From positions 1,054,001 to 1,118,000 of the forward strand of contig JACTVC010000006.1 in NCBI GenBank assembly GCA_018417955.1: a stretch of DNA of 64,000 nt. Reading direction: 5' to 3'. The DNA comes from Laccaria trichodermophora (Eukaryota; Basidiomycota; Agaricomycetes; Agaricales; Hydnangiaceae). A program made the translations under genes and the position numbers. Under the pieces are notes generated by a model that was not told the origin of the DNA, did no database searches, and was given only the letters and a program-made list of their open reading frames with translations. This document shows positions 17,143 through 29,277 of the stretch, piece after piece. Within the stretch, counting starts at the first letter, position 1, and each line of letters begins with the position of its first letter.

Positions 17143-17803
17143 ATTAAGTCTATAGCTTAGCATGGTTGTGCTGTATCATCATATAGTTTGATAGAGTCAA
17201 ATTCCCGTAGTTGTATATAGCTCTATGTGAACTCTATGGTACAAGGTACAGTCATCCACCGGCTAATGAGACACCGAAATTGGAAAATTAGCTTCAACAA
17301 ATTTAAGCACAACCTTTCACTACAAAAACTACATGAAAATCTGAGATAAATACCCTTTTATAACTGTGCCAAGTTTCAGAATGTTTGAACAACCTTTCGT
17401 GAAGAAAAACTAATATTATGGGTGTCTCAATGAGTGGTGTGACTGTATTTCGGCTACTTCTGAAAAATAGTCCATTTTGAAAACTCCACAGCATCATCAA
17501 TATCGCCTTGACTGCATCCAAACTTTGTAGACTGGTAGATATGAGCTGTTACTTCATGTTAAAATTTGTTTTGTAAAAATTGGTGTAGTATTGAGTGAGA
17601 TATTAGGTAGGCAAAAGTGTCTCAAATGATGGTGGTGTCTCATTGGCTGGTGGATGACTGTAGCTTGATAAATATTCTAAAAGCAGAATCAGGGGGGTAA
17701 TCATCATAGTTTCTAATATAGGAAACAACATGTCAGTCTAAGGATTTGAAGTGTAGAGTAAGTACTGCATTCTATTTCGTATTGTAAATTAAATGTCTGC
17801 ATT
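17143..17803. other. AT-rich intergenic sequence
   Basis: No gene is supported. A pair of similar phrases (CATCCACCGGCTAATGAGAC near 17253 and, inverted, GTCTCATTGGCTGGTGGATG near 17636) forms an imperfect inverted repeat about 400 bases apart, which may mark another small non-autonomous element. Confidence 0.4.
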
Positions 17804-17897
17804 GAGCCGGACTCAAACTCCAGGGCTTGTGGTAATAGTTGCCTACTAAGTAGTTACTTTAGTCAGTTATCGATAGTTACCACTACACCAGCGGGCA
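17804..17897 (-). other. tRNA-like sequence (tRNA pseudogene or SINE head)
   Basis: On the minus strand a good A-box-like stretch, TGGTGTAGTGG, with a pairable D arm (GGTG/TATC) is followed about 60 bases later by a T arm in which CTGGA pairs with TCCGG around GTTTGAG (B-box-like). The acceptor ends do not pair, and no normal anticodon arm can be drawn, so it is not a functional tRNA. A tRNA-derived SINE or decayed intron-containing tRNA would fit. Confidence 0.4.
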
Positions 17898-18174
17898 ATA
17901 TATGAAGATGGAATCTCAGGTTGCTATGATCATCGAGTGTCAAGCTTTGAAAGATCATGCCCTCAAGTAACAGCCTGCGCGAAAAGTTCAACCACCACGC
18001 ACTCGAATGGCCCAGGTATGGTGAGTGTCAACGTTATGTCTAAAAAGTGCATAGTCTGACTTAGTGACCAATCCGAGCCCTTCAGACACCTCAAGGAGGT
18101 CAGCTGCAGATAGGAGTGCGACTCGTCTGAGTGTGTAGAGGGGCAAACCACAACGGCAGTGGGTGCAGACGCCA

Positions 18175-18252
18175 ATGGGAAAGGAGAAGACTCACGTTAG
18201 TGTCGTCGCCATCGGACACGTCGATTCCGGTAAATCAACCACCACCGGTCAT
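18175..18252 (+). pseudogene. Orphan N-terminal fragment of elongation factor 1-alpha
   Basis: The frame from ATG 18175 reads [20 protein letters not shown] followed by STTTGH, which is the start of eEF1A including the P-loop GHVDSGKST that binds GTP. Two residues differ from the usual VNVVVIGHV pattern. After codon 26 the expected LIYKCGG is replaced by unrelated sequence and a stop nine codons later. No further part of the gene is seen nearby. It is a detached fragment, perhaps carried by a transposon or left after a rearrangement. Confidence 0.8.
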
Positions 18253-18781
18253 TCTCCCTCATGGTATACGGTGCCATGAACACAGCCAGAAGACCCCAGC
18301 CGCCTGGTGACAGGCGACGACGAAGGAAGGTAGTGTCGAGGAGGTGCAGGGGGGTTATTCAAAAGCAATGATGTGGGGCCTCCATCTCGTTCTCGATGTG
18401 GAGGAACTGTCGATGGGTGACGGGCTGCGTCGCGTAATTTCACAAGGTACGTGGCTCTTTCTGACCACGAATCTCAGCCACAACCACCTACCACCCCAGC
18501 TAAACTAAGCCAACACTGACATCGAATAAGCGATTCGCCACTCCCCCTCCAAACGCCAACCCATCTCCCAAGTCCAGGTGTGACCAAACGACATCCCCCA
18601 TCGATCGCGTGCACGATCAGACATTACAGCCCTCCAGACAATGCACTAAAACGGTTAGTAATAGGTATAAGTTGAGGGTAATACAGTTATTAATTGGCGA
18701 GGCCGGTGTGTTTCGGGGGGTAGAGAAACTGTAGATACAAAATCCATAGCATTGATAGCCAACATAGATCTTGCTGTAACT
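18253..18781. other. Intergenic sequence with no recognised gene
   Basis: The stretch between the eEF1A fragment and the foldback element contains C-rich plus-strand sequence near 18480-18620 and no credible ORF. Confidence 0.4.
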
Positions 18782-18989
18782 ATTCATCGAGTGGTCCCTA
18801 CCACTTTTATCATAAAACACTGGCAACTGCCAGCACAACGATTTGTTAATTGCCTAGGTTTTTTATGAAATGAAATAACATGGCAGACCTTATGAAATGT
18901 ATCTCATTTCTTTCAAGGTATTGTTTCATTTCTATTTCATTCCTGTTTCATATCTATTTCATTTCTGTTTCATATCTATTTCATTCTTG

Positions 18990-19480
18990 CTTAGCACTAT
19001 TTTTCATTCCTGCCTGGGCTGTTTTTCATTTCATTTCTGTTTCATATCCATTTCATTTCTGTTTCATATCTCTTTCATTCCTGCCTAGCACTATTTTTCA
19101 TTCCTACCTGGGCTATTTTTCATTTCATTCCTGTTTCATATCCATTTCATTTCTGTTTCATATCTCTTTCATTCCTGCCTAGCACTATTTTTCATTCCTG
19201 CCTGGGCTATTTTTCATTTCATTCCTGTTTCATATCCATTTCATTTCTGTTTCATATCTATTTCATTTCTGCCTAGCACTGTTTTTCATTCCTGCCTGGG
19301 CTGTTTTTCATTTCATTTCTGTTTCATATCCATTTCATTTCTGTTTCATATCTATTTCATTCCTACCTAGCACTATTTTTCATTCCTGCCTGGGCTGTTT
19401 TTCATTGCTTTCCCAGGTTGATATTTTTGGTATTTCATTCCTGCCTGGGCTATTTTTAATTGCTTTCCCAGGGTGATATT
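18990..19480 (+). repeat. 94-bp tandem repeat, left arm of the foldback
   Basis: The phrase CCTGGGCT recurs at 19013, 19107, 19201, 19295 and 19389, an exact 94-bp spacing. Each unit consists of TTTCATTCCTG, TTTCATATC and TTCATTTCTG variants. Apparent Phe/Ile/Ser-rich ORFs on this strand are artefacts of the repeat. Confidence 0.85.
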
Positions 19481-22329
19481 TTTGGTATTTCATTGCTGCC
19501 TAGGGCTATTTTTTTTCTTTGCCTAGGGTAATAACAGGGTAGGAATTGTCAGGATCTTCTGCATTATTGGAGGGTGGTCACATGACCAATTACCAAAAAT
19601 GGTCGAAAATGAAAATTGTAGCCCTACACTGTAGCTTCCTGAATCTGTTTGAATTAGATTCTGAAGTGCTCCCATTGTGGAGATATGAGGTAAAGGAATT
19701 TCAGAAGTGTTACATTTCTTTTTTGTTTTTTTGTGTTTTTCACCATGAAAAAACAAAACCAAACAGCATGATTTCAGTTTATTTAGAAAGCTCAAAGAAG
19801 GGCTACAATTATTGTATTGTGGGAAAAATGACCAAAAAAGGAAGGTGCATGCCCTAGAAAGGGAATTAGATTATAAGAGTTAGATATAGACTATCAAGTT
19901 TACTGATAGACTACAAAAAGTCAGACTTAGACTACACAGTTTACTGATACACTATAAAAGACTACAAAAGTCAGACTTAGACTACAAAGTTTGCTGATAA
20001 ATTACAAAAGACCACTTAGACTACAAAGTTTACTAATACACTACAAAAGACTACAAAAGTCTATAGACTACCAAGTTTACTGATATATAGACTACAAAAT
20101 GTTGGACTTAGGCTACAAAGTTTACTAAGACACTACAAAAGACTACATAGTACAAAAGTCAGACTTAGACTACACATTTTACTGATACAATACAAAAGAC
20201 ACCAAAAGCTTGGATTTAAACTATAAAGTTAGGGTTAGGGTCAAAATTGAGACTACAAAGGGTAGTATGCACTTTTTCATTAGAAAATTTTGTAGTGTCT
20301 GCTTTTTGAGACTACAAAAGTTTGTAGTGTCCACTTTTTAAGACTACAAGTTGCCATGTAGTTTGTGGTGTCCTTGATCCTGTCTAGATTATGGGGATGA
20401 GGTTTAAGGATTAACATTCATTTAAAAAGTTTGTAGTTGACATGTAGTTTGTGGTATCCTTGACATTATGAATTGACCTATAGCCATTGCTGCAGCATTG
20501 GCTTTTTACATTATGCAAAGTTGTCTTTTACATTAGGATCAAAGAGCTGTATCAAAGTTGACTATGTTTGGGACAGGCCAGTAGCTATCAATGTGAAAGC
20601 AGACAGTGTGAAAGCCAACTTGGTCATGATGTCAAGAACTGGTGATGTCATGTCAATCTTTCAGCCATATCCTCACATGAACTTATAATTATGTTTTTAG
20701 ATACAGTAGGTATCAAGGCTTAGAATGGACATTCCTAATGTGAAAGACAACTTGTGCATGATAATGCTGCAGCACTGGCAATATGATGGCAATCCTTCAA
20801 CCTCATCCCCATAACCTACATAGGGCCAAGGACACCATAAACTACATGTCAACCACAAACATTTTTTAATGAAAATGCAGACACTGCAAACTCTTCTGAT
20901 ATTCTTTAGTGGTCAAAAAAAGTGGACACTACAAACTTTTCTAGTCTGAAAAAGTGGACAGGACAAACTCTTCTAATGGATCTCATACTCTCTTTTGCAT
21001 AGAATTCCTCAAACTAAATGGAATACATTGGGTCCCTGCAGTGGATCTGTATATTCCCTAGCCATTTTCCCATCAAATATGTGCTGTGTATGGGATGGAT
21101 GGCCATAGGGCTAGGTTGACTTTGGATAACCTTTTGGTCCTAACCCTAGTTATGTAGTCTAAGTGCAAGGTGTTGACTTTTGTAGTCTTTTGTATTATCT
21201 CAGTAAACTTTGCAGTATAAGTTTGACATTTTTGTAGTCTATCAGTGAACTTGGTAGTCTATAGACTTTTGTAGTCTTTTGTAGTGTATTAGTAAACTTT
21301 GTAGTCTAAGTTTGACTTGTGTATTCTTTTGTAGTCTATCAACAAAGTTTGTAGTCTAAGTCTGACTTTTGTAGTCTTTAATAGTGTATCAGTAAACTGT
21401 GTAGTCTAAGTCTGACTTTTTGTAGTCTATGCCTGACTCTGGAACAGAGGAGGGTTTTGTCAGAACAATAAAACACGTTCCCTGCCAACTGTCCTGTGAT
21501 GGCACTCCCACAAATTTCGGGTATGTTCCATTGGTCATTCCTGAGTGTTCCTGTTTTTGCCGATGACTCACCATAATGTTCTTTCCTTCAAGCACTTGTT
21601 TGTATTCTCTTTTGCTGGTGAATGTTTGAACTACCATACATACCAAGATCTCCTGGCCTATGACATTAAATTCCTGATTCTGGAACAGAGAGAGAATGCT
21701 TGACTGTGATGGCTTACCACAAATTTCAGCTTGTTCTGTTCTTTGTAACTTGTTACAACATTTTGGTAAGGGTCCCTAAAGCCTTGGCTGGCCTGTGAGG
21801 AGCGAACCACATTAGTGGTTTGGTGATGAGCAGGCGACTAATAGTAATATAGAACATTATTCAGGTGGGATGTATAAATTACATTATTTCACTGGTGCTT
21901 GTGCCGCTAAACATTATGGTCTAGTTTCTTTTCTAGGGCATGCACCTTCCTTTTTTGGTCATTTTCCCCACAATACAATAATTGTAGCCCTTTTTTTGAG
22001 CTTTCTAAATAAACTGAAATCATGCTGTTTGGTTTTGTTTTCATGGTGAAGAACACAAAAAAACAAAAAAGAAATGTGACACTTCTGAAATTCCTTTACC
22101 TCATATCTCCACAATGGGAGCACTTCAGAATCTAATTCAAACAGATTACGGAAGCTACAGTGTAGGGCTACAATTTTCATTTTCGACCATTTTTGGTAAT
22201 TGGTCATGTGACCACCCTCCAACAATGCAAAAGACCCTGACAATTCCTACCCTGTTATTACCTAGGCAAAGAAAAAAAATAGCCCTAGGCAGCAATGAAA
22301 TACCAAAAATATCACCCTGGGAAAGCAAT

Positions 22330-22790
22330 GAAAAACAGCCCAGGTGGGAATGAAAAATAGTGCTAGGCAGGAATGAAATGGATATGAAACAGAAATGAAA
22401 TGAAAAATAGCCCAGGTAGGAATGAAAAATAGTGCTAGGCAGGAATGAAAGAGATATGAAACAGAAATGAAATGGATATGAAATGAAAAATAGCCCAGGC
22501 AGGAATGAAAAACAGTGCTAGGTAGGAATGAAATAGATATGAAACAGATATGAAATGGATATGAAACAGAAATGAAATGAAAAATAGCCCAGGCAGGAAT
22601 GAAAAATAGTGCTAGGCAGGAATGAAATAGATATGAAACAGAAATGAAATGGATATGAAACAGGAATGAAATGAAAAATAGCCCAGGCAGGAATGAAAAA
22701 TAGTGCTAAGCAAGAATGAAATAGATATGAAACAGAAATGAAATAGATATGAAACAGGAATGAAATAGAAATGAAACAATACCTTGAAAG
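22330..22790 (-). repeat. 94-bp-type tandem repeat, right arm of the foldback
   Basis: This is the inverted counterpart of the left-arm array, seen on the plus strand as AGCCCAGGCAGGAATGAAAAATAG units. The spacing is less even here than in the left arm, with shorter units near 22340-22420, so the arms have diverged by unit loss or gain. Confidence 0.8.
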
Positions 22791-22919
22791 AAATGAGATA
22801 CATTTCATAAGGTCTGCCATGTTATTTCATTTCATAAAAAACCTAGGCAATTAACAAATCGTTGTGCTGGCAGTTGCCAGTGTTTTATGATAAGAAGTGG
22901 TAGGGACCAGTGATTCATC

Positions 22920-24666
22920 CGACTAATAAGATATTGCTTCCTCATCAGCTCTAGGTACTATCAAATGACATGGCCATGCTATCATGACCAATGCAGTTAC
23001 ATATTGCGCTCGGCTAAAATACAGTGCCTACTTTTTCTATATCTGGCTACAGAACTAACCGGCGATCTATCGGAGAAATCACCTTTTCCTGATGACATTT
23101 TGCATAGAGCAAGAAAGGTGTGGGGTCTCAGATCCTTGTACAAATAGGACCTCTGTTTATTTCTTTGGGATAGTGTTCCTAGGTATGAGAAGTGCCTTGT
23201 GAAACATTTTCAGCCCCAATTCACTAAGAAAAATGTCAAGGGTTGGTCCAGGATGATTGCTCTATGCAAAATGTACTTTTATTGGCGACTTTTCAAGTTA
23301 TACCCAGTGTAAATTTATTTGCTATCATATCATACTTCAGGTGTTGTTTAAAAGACATCCTGGGTTTCCATGGATTAGTTCAAAGGGATGGTAGCATTTT
23401 TTCTTCTTGCAGAAAAGAAGGACCAATGTTGTAGATACTTGTTTAGTTTTGGAAAAACTCTGGGAATTAGCTTCTACAGACATCATACAATGTTCATTTA
23501 AACATCTCTACCTACCTTTTATATTATACACACTACAAACATTGATGGGGAGTCATTTTGCCTCATTCCAACAAATATATTGAGTGAAAAATACATAAAG
23601 TGGAGAACAAGTTCAAATTTACCTTTTAGGGGAGGATATAGAATTTTCTAGCCCAGAGGCTTTATGAAGCTCATAACAATAGCAGGGAGATCCAGTGTTC
23701 AAAATATCTCCTCCTCAAGTTGTGAATTGCTTTCAGTAGGTTGCAGTCATTCAGAATTTCCCATTTTGTTACATCCCATTTTTGGCAGGTGTCACAGTCA
23801 ATGCCCTGCCTTATCCTGAGTTTTCATTTGTTCATCCCCAAACTTGGTATGTACAATCTACACCTCCTTAGCTATATTTGATAGACCAGAGCTTAGTACT
23901 CAAAGTGTTTGATTTTTGTGTTATAACACCAGCTTTGTCCAAAAAATGACTGGACAATCATTTTGTAGAGTCAGTGTATATCAAATCATCGCCAGAGGAT
24001 ATTGAACATTCATATCCCCCTGCCAGCCCAGTTTTCACTATGGCTAGCTCAAGTCATCTGTCATCTACTTCCCAGCCTGTCGACTTCGAGTAAGGGATGG
24101 ATATCTGGCTGCAACTTACACAGGTGAGGACATTAGGGTTCGGCAATTCCAGTAGTCTGGCGGATTGGTCATGCCAAACTTGTAGCATGGCTAAACAAGC
24201 TTTCTTGAGTCTCCCCTCATTCTGTGGAAACTCATTTGTATATAACTATGGTATCTATTGGTTCCAATTTTGAAAGGCACGAGCGAGCTCAAAAGGGAGT
24301 GACTGCCATGTTGTCTATAAAATAATTCTTGGCCATCCCAAACAACAACGGTGATCATCATGGGATGAAGACGATCATAGCTGGTGGGACCAATATCACA
24401 AATCACAAGCTACCACGCCAGCAGAGTGGGGACAGCTTCAACAAACAATGTATCCTGCAGAATCGAGGCAGGAGGCGCAAACGAATGACAGTATCGCGTG
24501 AATGGAGATGTAGATTCAGTACCTGCAGTGGAGAATACAAAGAATAAGTATTAGCATGAACTCGGGAGCGAGAATAATCGGATGAGCCAACTCTAAAAGC
24601 AAGCAAGGCTGAATATAGTATAGTATAACGGCAATGGGGGAATCGCGTCCACGCAGCTCAAGCCGC
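22920..24666. other. AT-rich intergenic region
   Basis: No gene, RNA or repeat could be supported in this 1.7 kb. It separates the repeat compartment from the first host gene, and its right end must contain the 3' flank of TOM70. Confidence 0.4.
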
Positions 24667-27105
24667 CTACGCCATACTCATAGCCATCTGGTTCAGTTGC
24701 GCAGCCATGGATGGGTAGTTCTTCAAGAACTCCATCTGTGACAACGTCGCCTGAAAAAAAAATAAAAAAAATAAAAAAAAGTCAGACATAGCAAGGAAGA
24801 GAGGACGTAATGATAACTCACGTATTTGAAAGTCAACGCACTGACCAACTCAGGCTCACTCCTCGCCAGCTCCGCCTGCCTACTGAACATCTTCACTGCA
24901 TCCCCAACCTTACTCTGCTGCAAACTGAGTTGCGCAAGTGTAGCCACGGCAGCCTCGCATTCCGGATCGATTTCGAGAGCTTCTTCGCAACACTTCTCGG
25001 CGGCAGTGATGTCTTGTTTCCATTGGTACAGAGCGAGGCCTTTGTTCACTAAAGGTAGGACGTTGGGGATTGTTCCGACCCTGTGAAGCTATTAGAGTCG
25101 AATAATCATGACCAGACAGGAACTTACTTTTGCTTTTCCATCTCAAACGCCTTATCAAACTTCTCCACGGCGTCCTCGAATCGTTGTTGGTCCATCAACA
25201 GCTCACCGCTGAGCACCCCACATTAGTCTGAAGTCAATAAAATACCAATATATGTACGTACTAATAATTTTGTGGCTCACTCCGTTGAGGGAACGCTACC
25301 AATGTCCTCCTAAAGGTGGCCATACTACTCGAAAGATGATCAGACTTGTACTGCGCCACAGCGAGCTGGATGTGGCTGAACACAAATTGATCATCCAATT
25401 CCGTGGACTTGGTGTAATTCGTAGCAGCATTAGCGAAGTCGTTCATGATGAACAGAACTATTTCAAAAAAAAAAAAAAAAAAAAAGTCAGGTGAATTGAG
25501 ACAGAGTGAAGACAAGACGATGCGTACCTTGTCCCCGGTGGTAATAGATATCGGGATCATTCGGGTTCTGCTTGATAGCATCGTCAAAGCATTCAAACGC
25601 CAACTTAGGATTTCCTTGCTCCATGTGCACGCTGGCAATCTTCACAATGCTCTGTGTAAATGAAGGAACGAGTTTGATGGATTCTGTGAGGTCCACTTTG
25701 GCGCCCTCCACGTCTCCTACGAGAAATCTGTGGTACAGCCATATGAGTGACAGCAGAGGAGAGGAAAAGGCATCAAACGCACTTAAAAGTGCCACGGAGG
25801 TTCAATGCCTCAGCTTTGCCCTCGTCCCATGAAATACCCTGCTCCAACGACTCGTTGATCAACGTCACGGCATGTGGATAGTCAGCAGCAGCAAGGGCTT
25901 CGAGGGCGAGGATAAGCGTGTTGTCTCCTGTTGATGGGTTTTCGGGAAGTGTAGGATGAGCTCCTGCATCAAGTGGTGAGCGATTGAGAAGACAGTTCGA
26001 AAGAGTATACGTACGAGGTCGAAAGGCGGCGAAGTATGCGGAGATAAAGGTAAAGGATGGTAACCGCGCCCCACGGGTCTGTTAAAAGTTCAATGGGATG
26101 ACGAAAAGACCAAAAATGCTCGACGTACAGCGATAATCTCAGCGGCCTTTTTCGCTGCAAGAGCTTTAAGGACGCGCTCAACGGCACTGGCGGTTGCCTG
26201 GTTTTGGAATTTGTCAAGGATAGTGGCCGCAGTGAAGTCTAAGAAAGGCTCAGAAAACACGGACGTAACCAAACGAACGCGACGAACCTCTGACGGCCTC
26301 CTCGTACCGCTCAAGCCCTTCCAAAGCGATCGCGCGTCGGTTGAGGGCCTTGACGTAGTTGGCATCGAGTTTGAGCGCCTCGTCGCAGTCTAGCACGACC
26401 AAGTCGTGTTTTGGAGGTGACATGTTCACGTAGCCTATACAAAACGGAGATGTCAAAAGGGCCAACGGAATATGGCGGACAAACATACATGCCGCACGAT
26501 TACTATAGAAAACGGGTTCGGGTTTTGGCGACACCTCTATAGCTCGAGTATACAGAGCGGCCGCTTGCGTAAAGTTGCGATTTTGGTAGGCAGTGTTGCC
26601 TTTTGTCTTTAATGACGCTGCCATTTTTGTGCGCTCCTGAAAAAAATATGCCATAAGTTCAGTGACACAACTGTTCTGACGAGGCAGAAGTCTGACCTCC
26701 TCTGGCATAGCAAGGATTTGCTCAGCCGTCAACGACTCCTCTATCCGCACATATCTCCACGTAAATACCAACGGAAGACCCTACAAAATGACGGAACGAA
26801 CCTGACACCTCCTCAACCTTCGGCGGAGGGACCCTCTCCTCCAATATTGGTCCGTCCTGGTCCTTCACGCCTTTTTTCTTCTTCCCATGACTACCTTTAC
26901 CGTGACTTGCCTTCTTCTTTTCCCTCTTCTCCGCCTTCTCTACATCCCCAGGTCCCCTCGGCCGTGAAGACGTTGAGGCATAGTAAGCAGCAGCACCCCC
27001 AGCAGCAAGGGCAAGGGCAGCAGTGCCGATGATAATGGCGCGCTTGTTCTCGGAGACAAAGTCCTGCACGCGCTCGACAATACCGCCAGTTTGTTCCGAG
27101 GCCAT
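24667..27105 (-). CDS. TOM70: Mitochondrial import receptor Tom70
   Basis: Tom70 is the outer-membrane receptor that takes Hsp70/Hsp90-bound precursors, notably carrier proteins, and passes them to the TOM pore. The first exon (ATG 27105) encodes an N-terminal anchor, [21 protein letters not shown], followed by a Lys-rich linker. Later exons give TPR units such as [20 protein letters not shown], the carboxylate-clamp type start, [20 protein letters not shown] and [17 protein letters not shown], and the conserved C-terminus ends at stop 24667-24669. About ten exons are needed; introns are short, two with long A runs (near 24751 and 25466). The gene starts 142 bases from the stop of DPH2 on the same strand. 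Identification is firm; the exact exon borders in the middle are approximate. Confidence 0.9.
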
Positions 27106-27247
27106 TGTAGGAGTGAGAAGGGGTCACGTCGACAGCACGAAACTACAATTTTTGATTCCCAACTCAGGAAGTTCCCACGCGAGCCGCCACTTTCCTTCCA
27201 AGGGCTAAATTTCAAGAGAGGAATATTAATAGAGGCAGAAGCCAATA

Positions 27248-29277
27248 TTATTCAGGTTGTAGGTGATCATCTTGATACCCTCTAGCTATACCACTTCTTC
27301 CCTGCTCAAGGATGCTAGGGGCATCCTCCCCAAGCCGCACCTCCAGACCCTGATAGCTGCGTTGTTGCAAAAATTGTCCTAAAAGCCGAGGATTAGTGGG
27401 AGCTTATAGAACTTGGAGCTAGAAATATGTACCAGCAGCACTGTCAGCAAGTTTTGTGAGGGAGTTGTCCTGATTCCGCAGGATAACAGCGGCTGAGTCT
27501 TCTGATGCAGAGCCAAACTTTGAGGGTTTTGCTACAGGTTCAGTGTTGAACATGAGAAGCGGCAAGTCAATAGAACGTAAAGTCCTTACCACTATAACGT
27601 TTTGGATGACGATAACTTCCAGTAACGAGGGAGAACACCGGTTGATCAGGATCCTCAGATTCATCCTCCTCAGCCCCAGAGACTACACCATCTTCAACAA
27701 AATCATATCAGCGCTTGAGAATGAATGGAAGAGGAAAGAATCCATACCCGCTTGCGCATAGTCAGTGAGTAGTTTCTCAAAGTCGAGAACATATCGTCCC
27801 GTCCAACTTTGTTCAGCCTGAAGAGCAACCTCCAACTCGTACGGAGTCACTATTGCTCTCAAGAAATCCTATACAAAACATTCAGCAAGGGAGGTGCGAC
27901 TCGAGGCAAAGAGATGAACCTTCGCTTCGACAAGACTGTTCTCCGGACATGCAACAAGCACAAAACATTCAATCTCCATGAAATTGGCCAGTTTCGCTGG
28001 GTTAAGTTTGCCAACGCTAATGGTGTAGCTCTTCTTTTGGTGCTTAGCGAGAAGGGTGCGTAGATGCTTTATCAATGGCAGGTATGATGCTGAAGGTGAA
28101 GACGCCAGGAATCAACACACGATGGCCATGAAATTTGAAAGATGGCGCATACCGACCCCAAGTGTACCAACAAGAATTCCGAAGACATCGGCGTCCCTCG
28201 CCTTTTGTACGACGACGTACCGGCGCATAAGAAGCCTGTTCGTCCGTGATGACTCTAGTTGTGCTGTTTGAGAAGTGGGGTTGTAGGAAAAAACCTGTAA
28301 AACGAATGAACTAAATGGGATCAATGGTGTGAGCAATTTACCGACATCTGACAAAGAATTGGTCATTAGAAGATTTGTGAGGGCTAGACTTTCTTTTCCG
28401 ATGTAGAACACAGTTGTGTGCTCCGGGAGAACATCTGCAGGAACTGCTTTTGCAGGTGATCCTGGAACTGGGGCTGCTTTGACAGGAATCTCGTAGTGAA
28501 GGAGTGGGATTTGTCGTGGCTCCAGAGCTTTTCGTATCTGACTCTGCACCTCGCCTGACGTATAAAGATCAGACACGAGCTTCAAAACCAAGACGAAAAA
28601 GCGTGAACCTGCCCGATGTGCATAGGAAACATCATACCGAAGCAACACTGTTTGCCTCCCCTCCACTCGATTACTTGAATCAAAAGCCTCCATAAGTCGT
28701 TCAACGCAAATATCAACATCAAGATCTTGTCTCCCAAAGATATAGATTACTGGCAGACGCGAGGTCCTTCATAAAGCGGATCAGCAACGCTACGCTAAGG
28801 ACCAAAGAAAACTTACTGGCTCAAGCACGCATGTCCGTAATGCACCATCGCATCGGCGTCAACATGTTGTGCAGCAACCTCGTCGACACAGCAGCTTCAG
28901 GAGTGATATCAGACAAGAGGTCCACGTCCAACGAAGGAAGGGCCTGCCTGCCGTATGAAGTGTCTGCTAGGACATAGAGCTCTCGCCCTGCTCCCAGAAT
29001 AGGCTTGAGACGTCGAAAAATCGGCACGGAGTCGTGCAAAAGCTCATCTGGGAATTGAAGAGCAATCTGAAGAGGTTGATGAGTATTACGCTGAGTACGA
29101 GGGGAAAGATCTTACGCGTTTATAATCCCCTTTGATGATCTCTTCCGCCGTTCTTGTGATCTCGTAAAATTCGTCGAAGAGTTCATCGTTGTATGGGACC
29201 TCCTCTGTCTGTACGTCGATTACGCGGGTTATAACGTCTTCTCCAGAGGCTGAAAAAGCGGTGTGTTCAGATGACAT
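27248..29277 (-). CDS. DPH2: Diphthamide biosynthesis protein 2 (Dph2)
   Basis: Dph2 with Dph1 forms the radical-SAM-like iron-sulfur enzyme that starts diphthamide formation on a histidine of elongation factor 2. Exon 1 gives MSSEHTAFSASGEDV to AEEIIKGDYKR; exon 2 IALQFPDELLHDSVPIFRRL and ADTSYG; after a 53-nt intron (28947-28895) follow SCCVDEVAAQHVDADAMVHYG and HACLS, with the family's cysteine motif. Further exons contain LPVIYIFGR, FGILVGTLG and the second conserved part, MEIECFVLVACPENSLVEAK then DFLRAIVTPYELEVAL. The C-terminus ends at stop 27248-27250. The intron inside TSYG/SCC begins with GC instead of GT. DPH3 is also in this window, at 45227-45597. Confidence 0.9.

Larger units (their letters stand above)
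18789..22912. mobile_element. 4.1-kb foldback (giant inverted-repeat) element
   Basis: The left arm (18789 to about 19860) and right arm (about 21935-22912) are near-identical inverted copies. Termini are GAGTGGTCCCTACCACTT on the left and, inverted, CACTGGTCCCTACCACTT on the right. ATTCATC occurs directly outside both ends (18782-18788 and 22913-22919), a likely 7-bp target duplication. The inner 2.1 kb is also an imperfect palindrome: GACTACAAAG-type repeats at 19870-20350 pair with CTTTGTAGTC-type repeats at 20840-21440, and blocks near 20465-20540 and 20730-20800 pair close to the centre. No transposase is present, so it would move in trans. The terminal sequence and target size suggest a hAT-like or MULE-like parent, which is inference. 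Confidence 0.85.

Noticed and set aside
18880..19182. Phe/Ile/Ser-rich 'membrane protein' frames in the foldback arms
   Set aside because: They are translations of the 94-bp TTTCATT repeat and recur in inverted form in the other arm.
20473..21646. Short ORFs in the interior of the foldback
   Set aside because: None exceeds about 85 codons, none resembles a transposase, and both strands are equally open.
18900..22790. CRISPR-like array suggested by regular repeats
   Set aside because: The 94-bp units have no unique spacers and lie in a eukaryotic foldback element.
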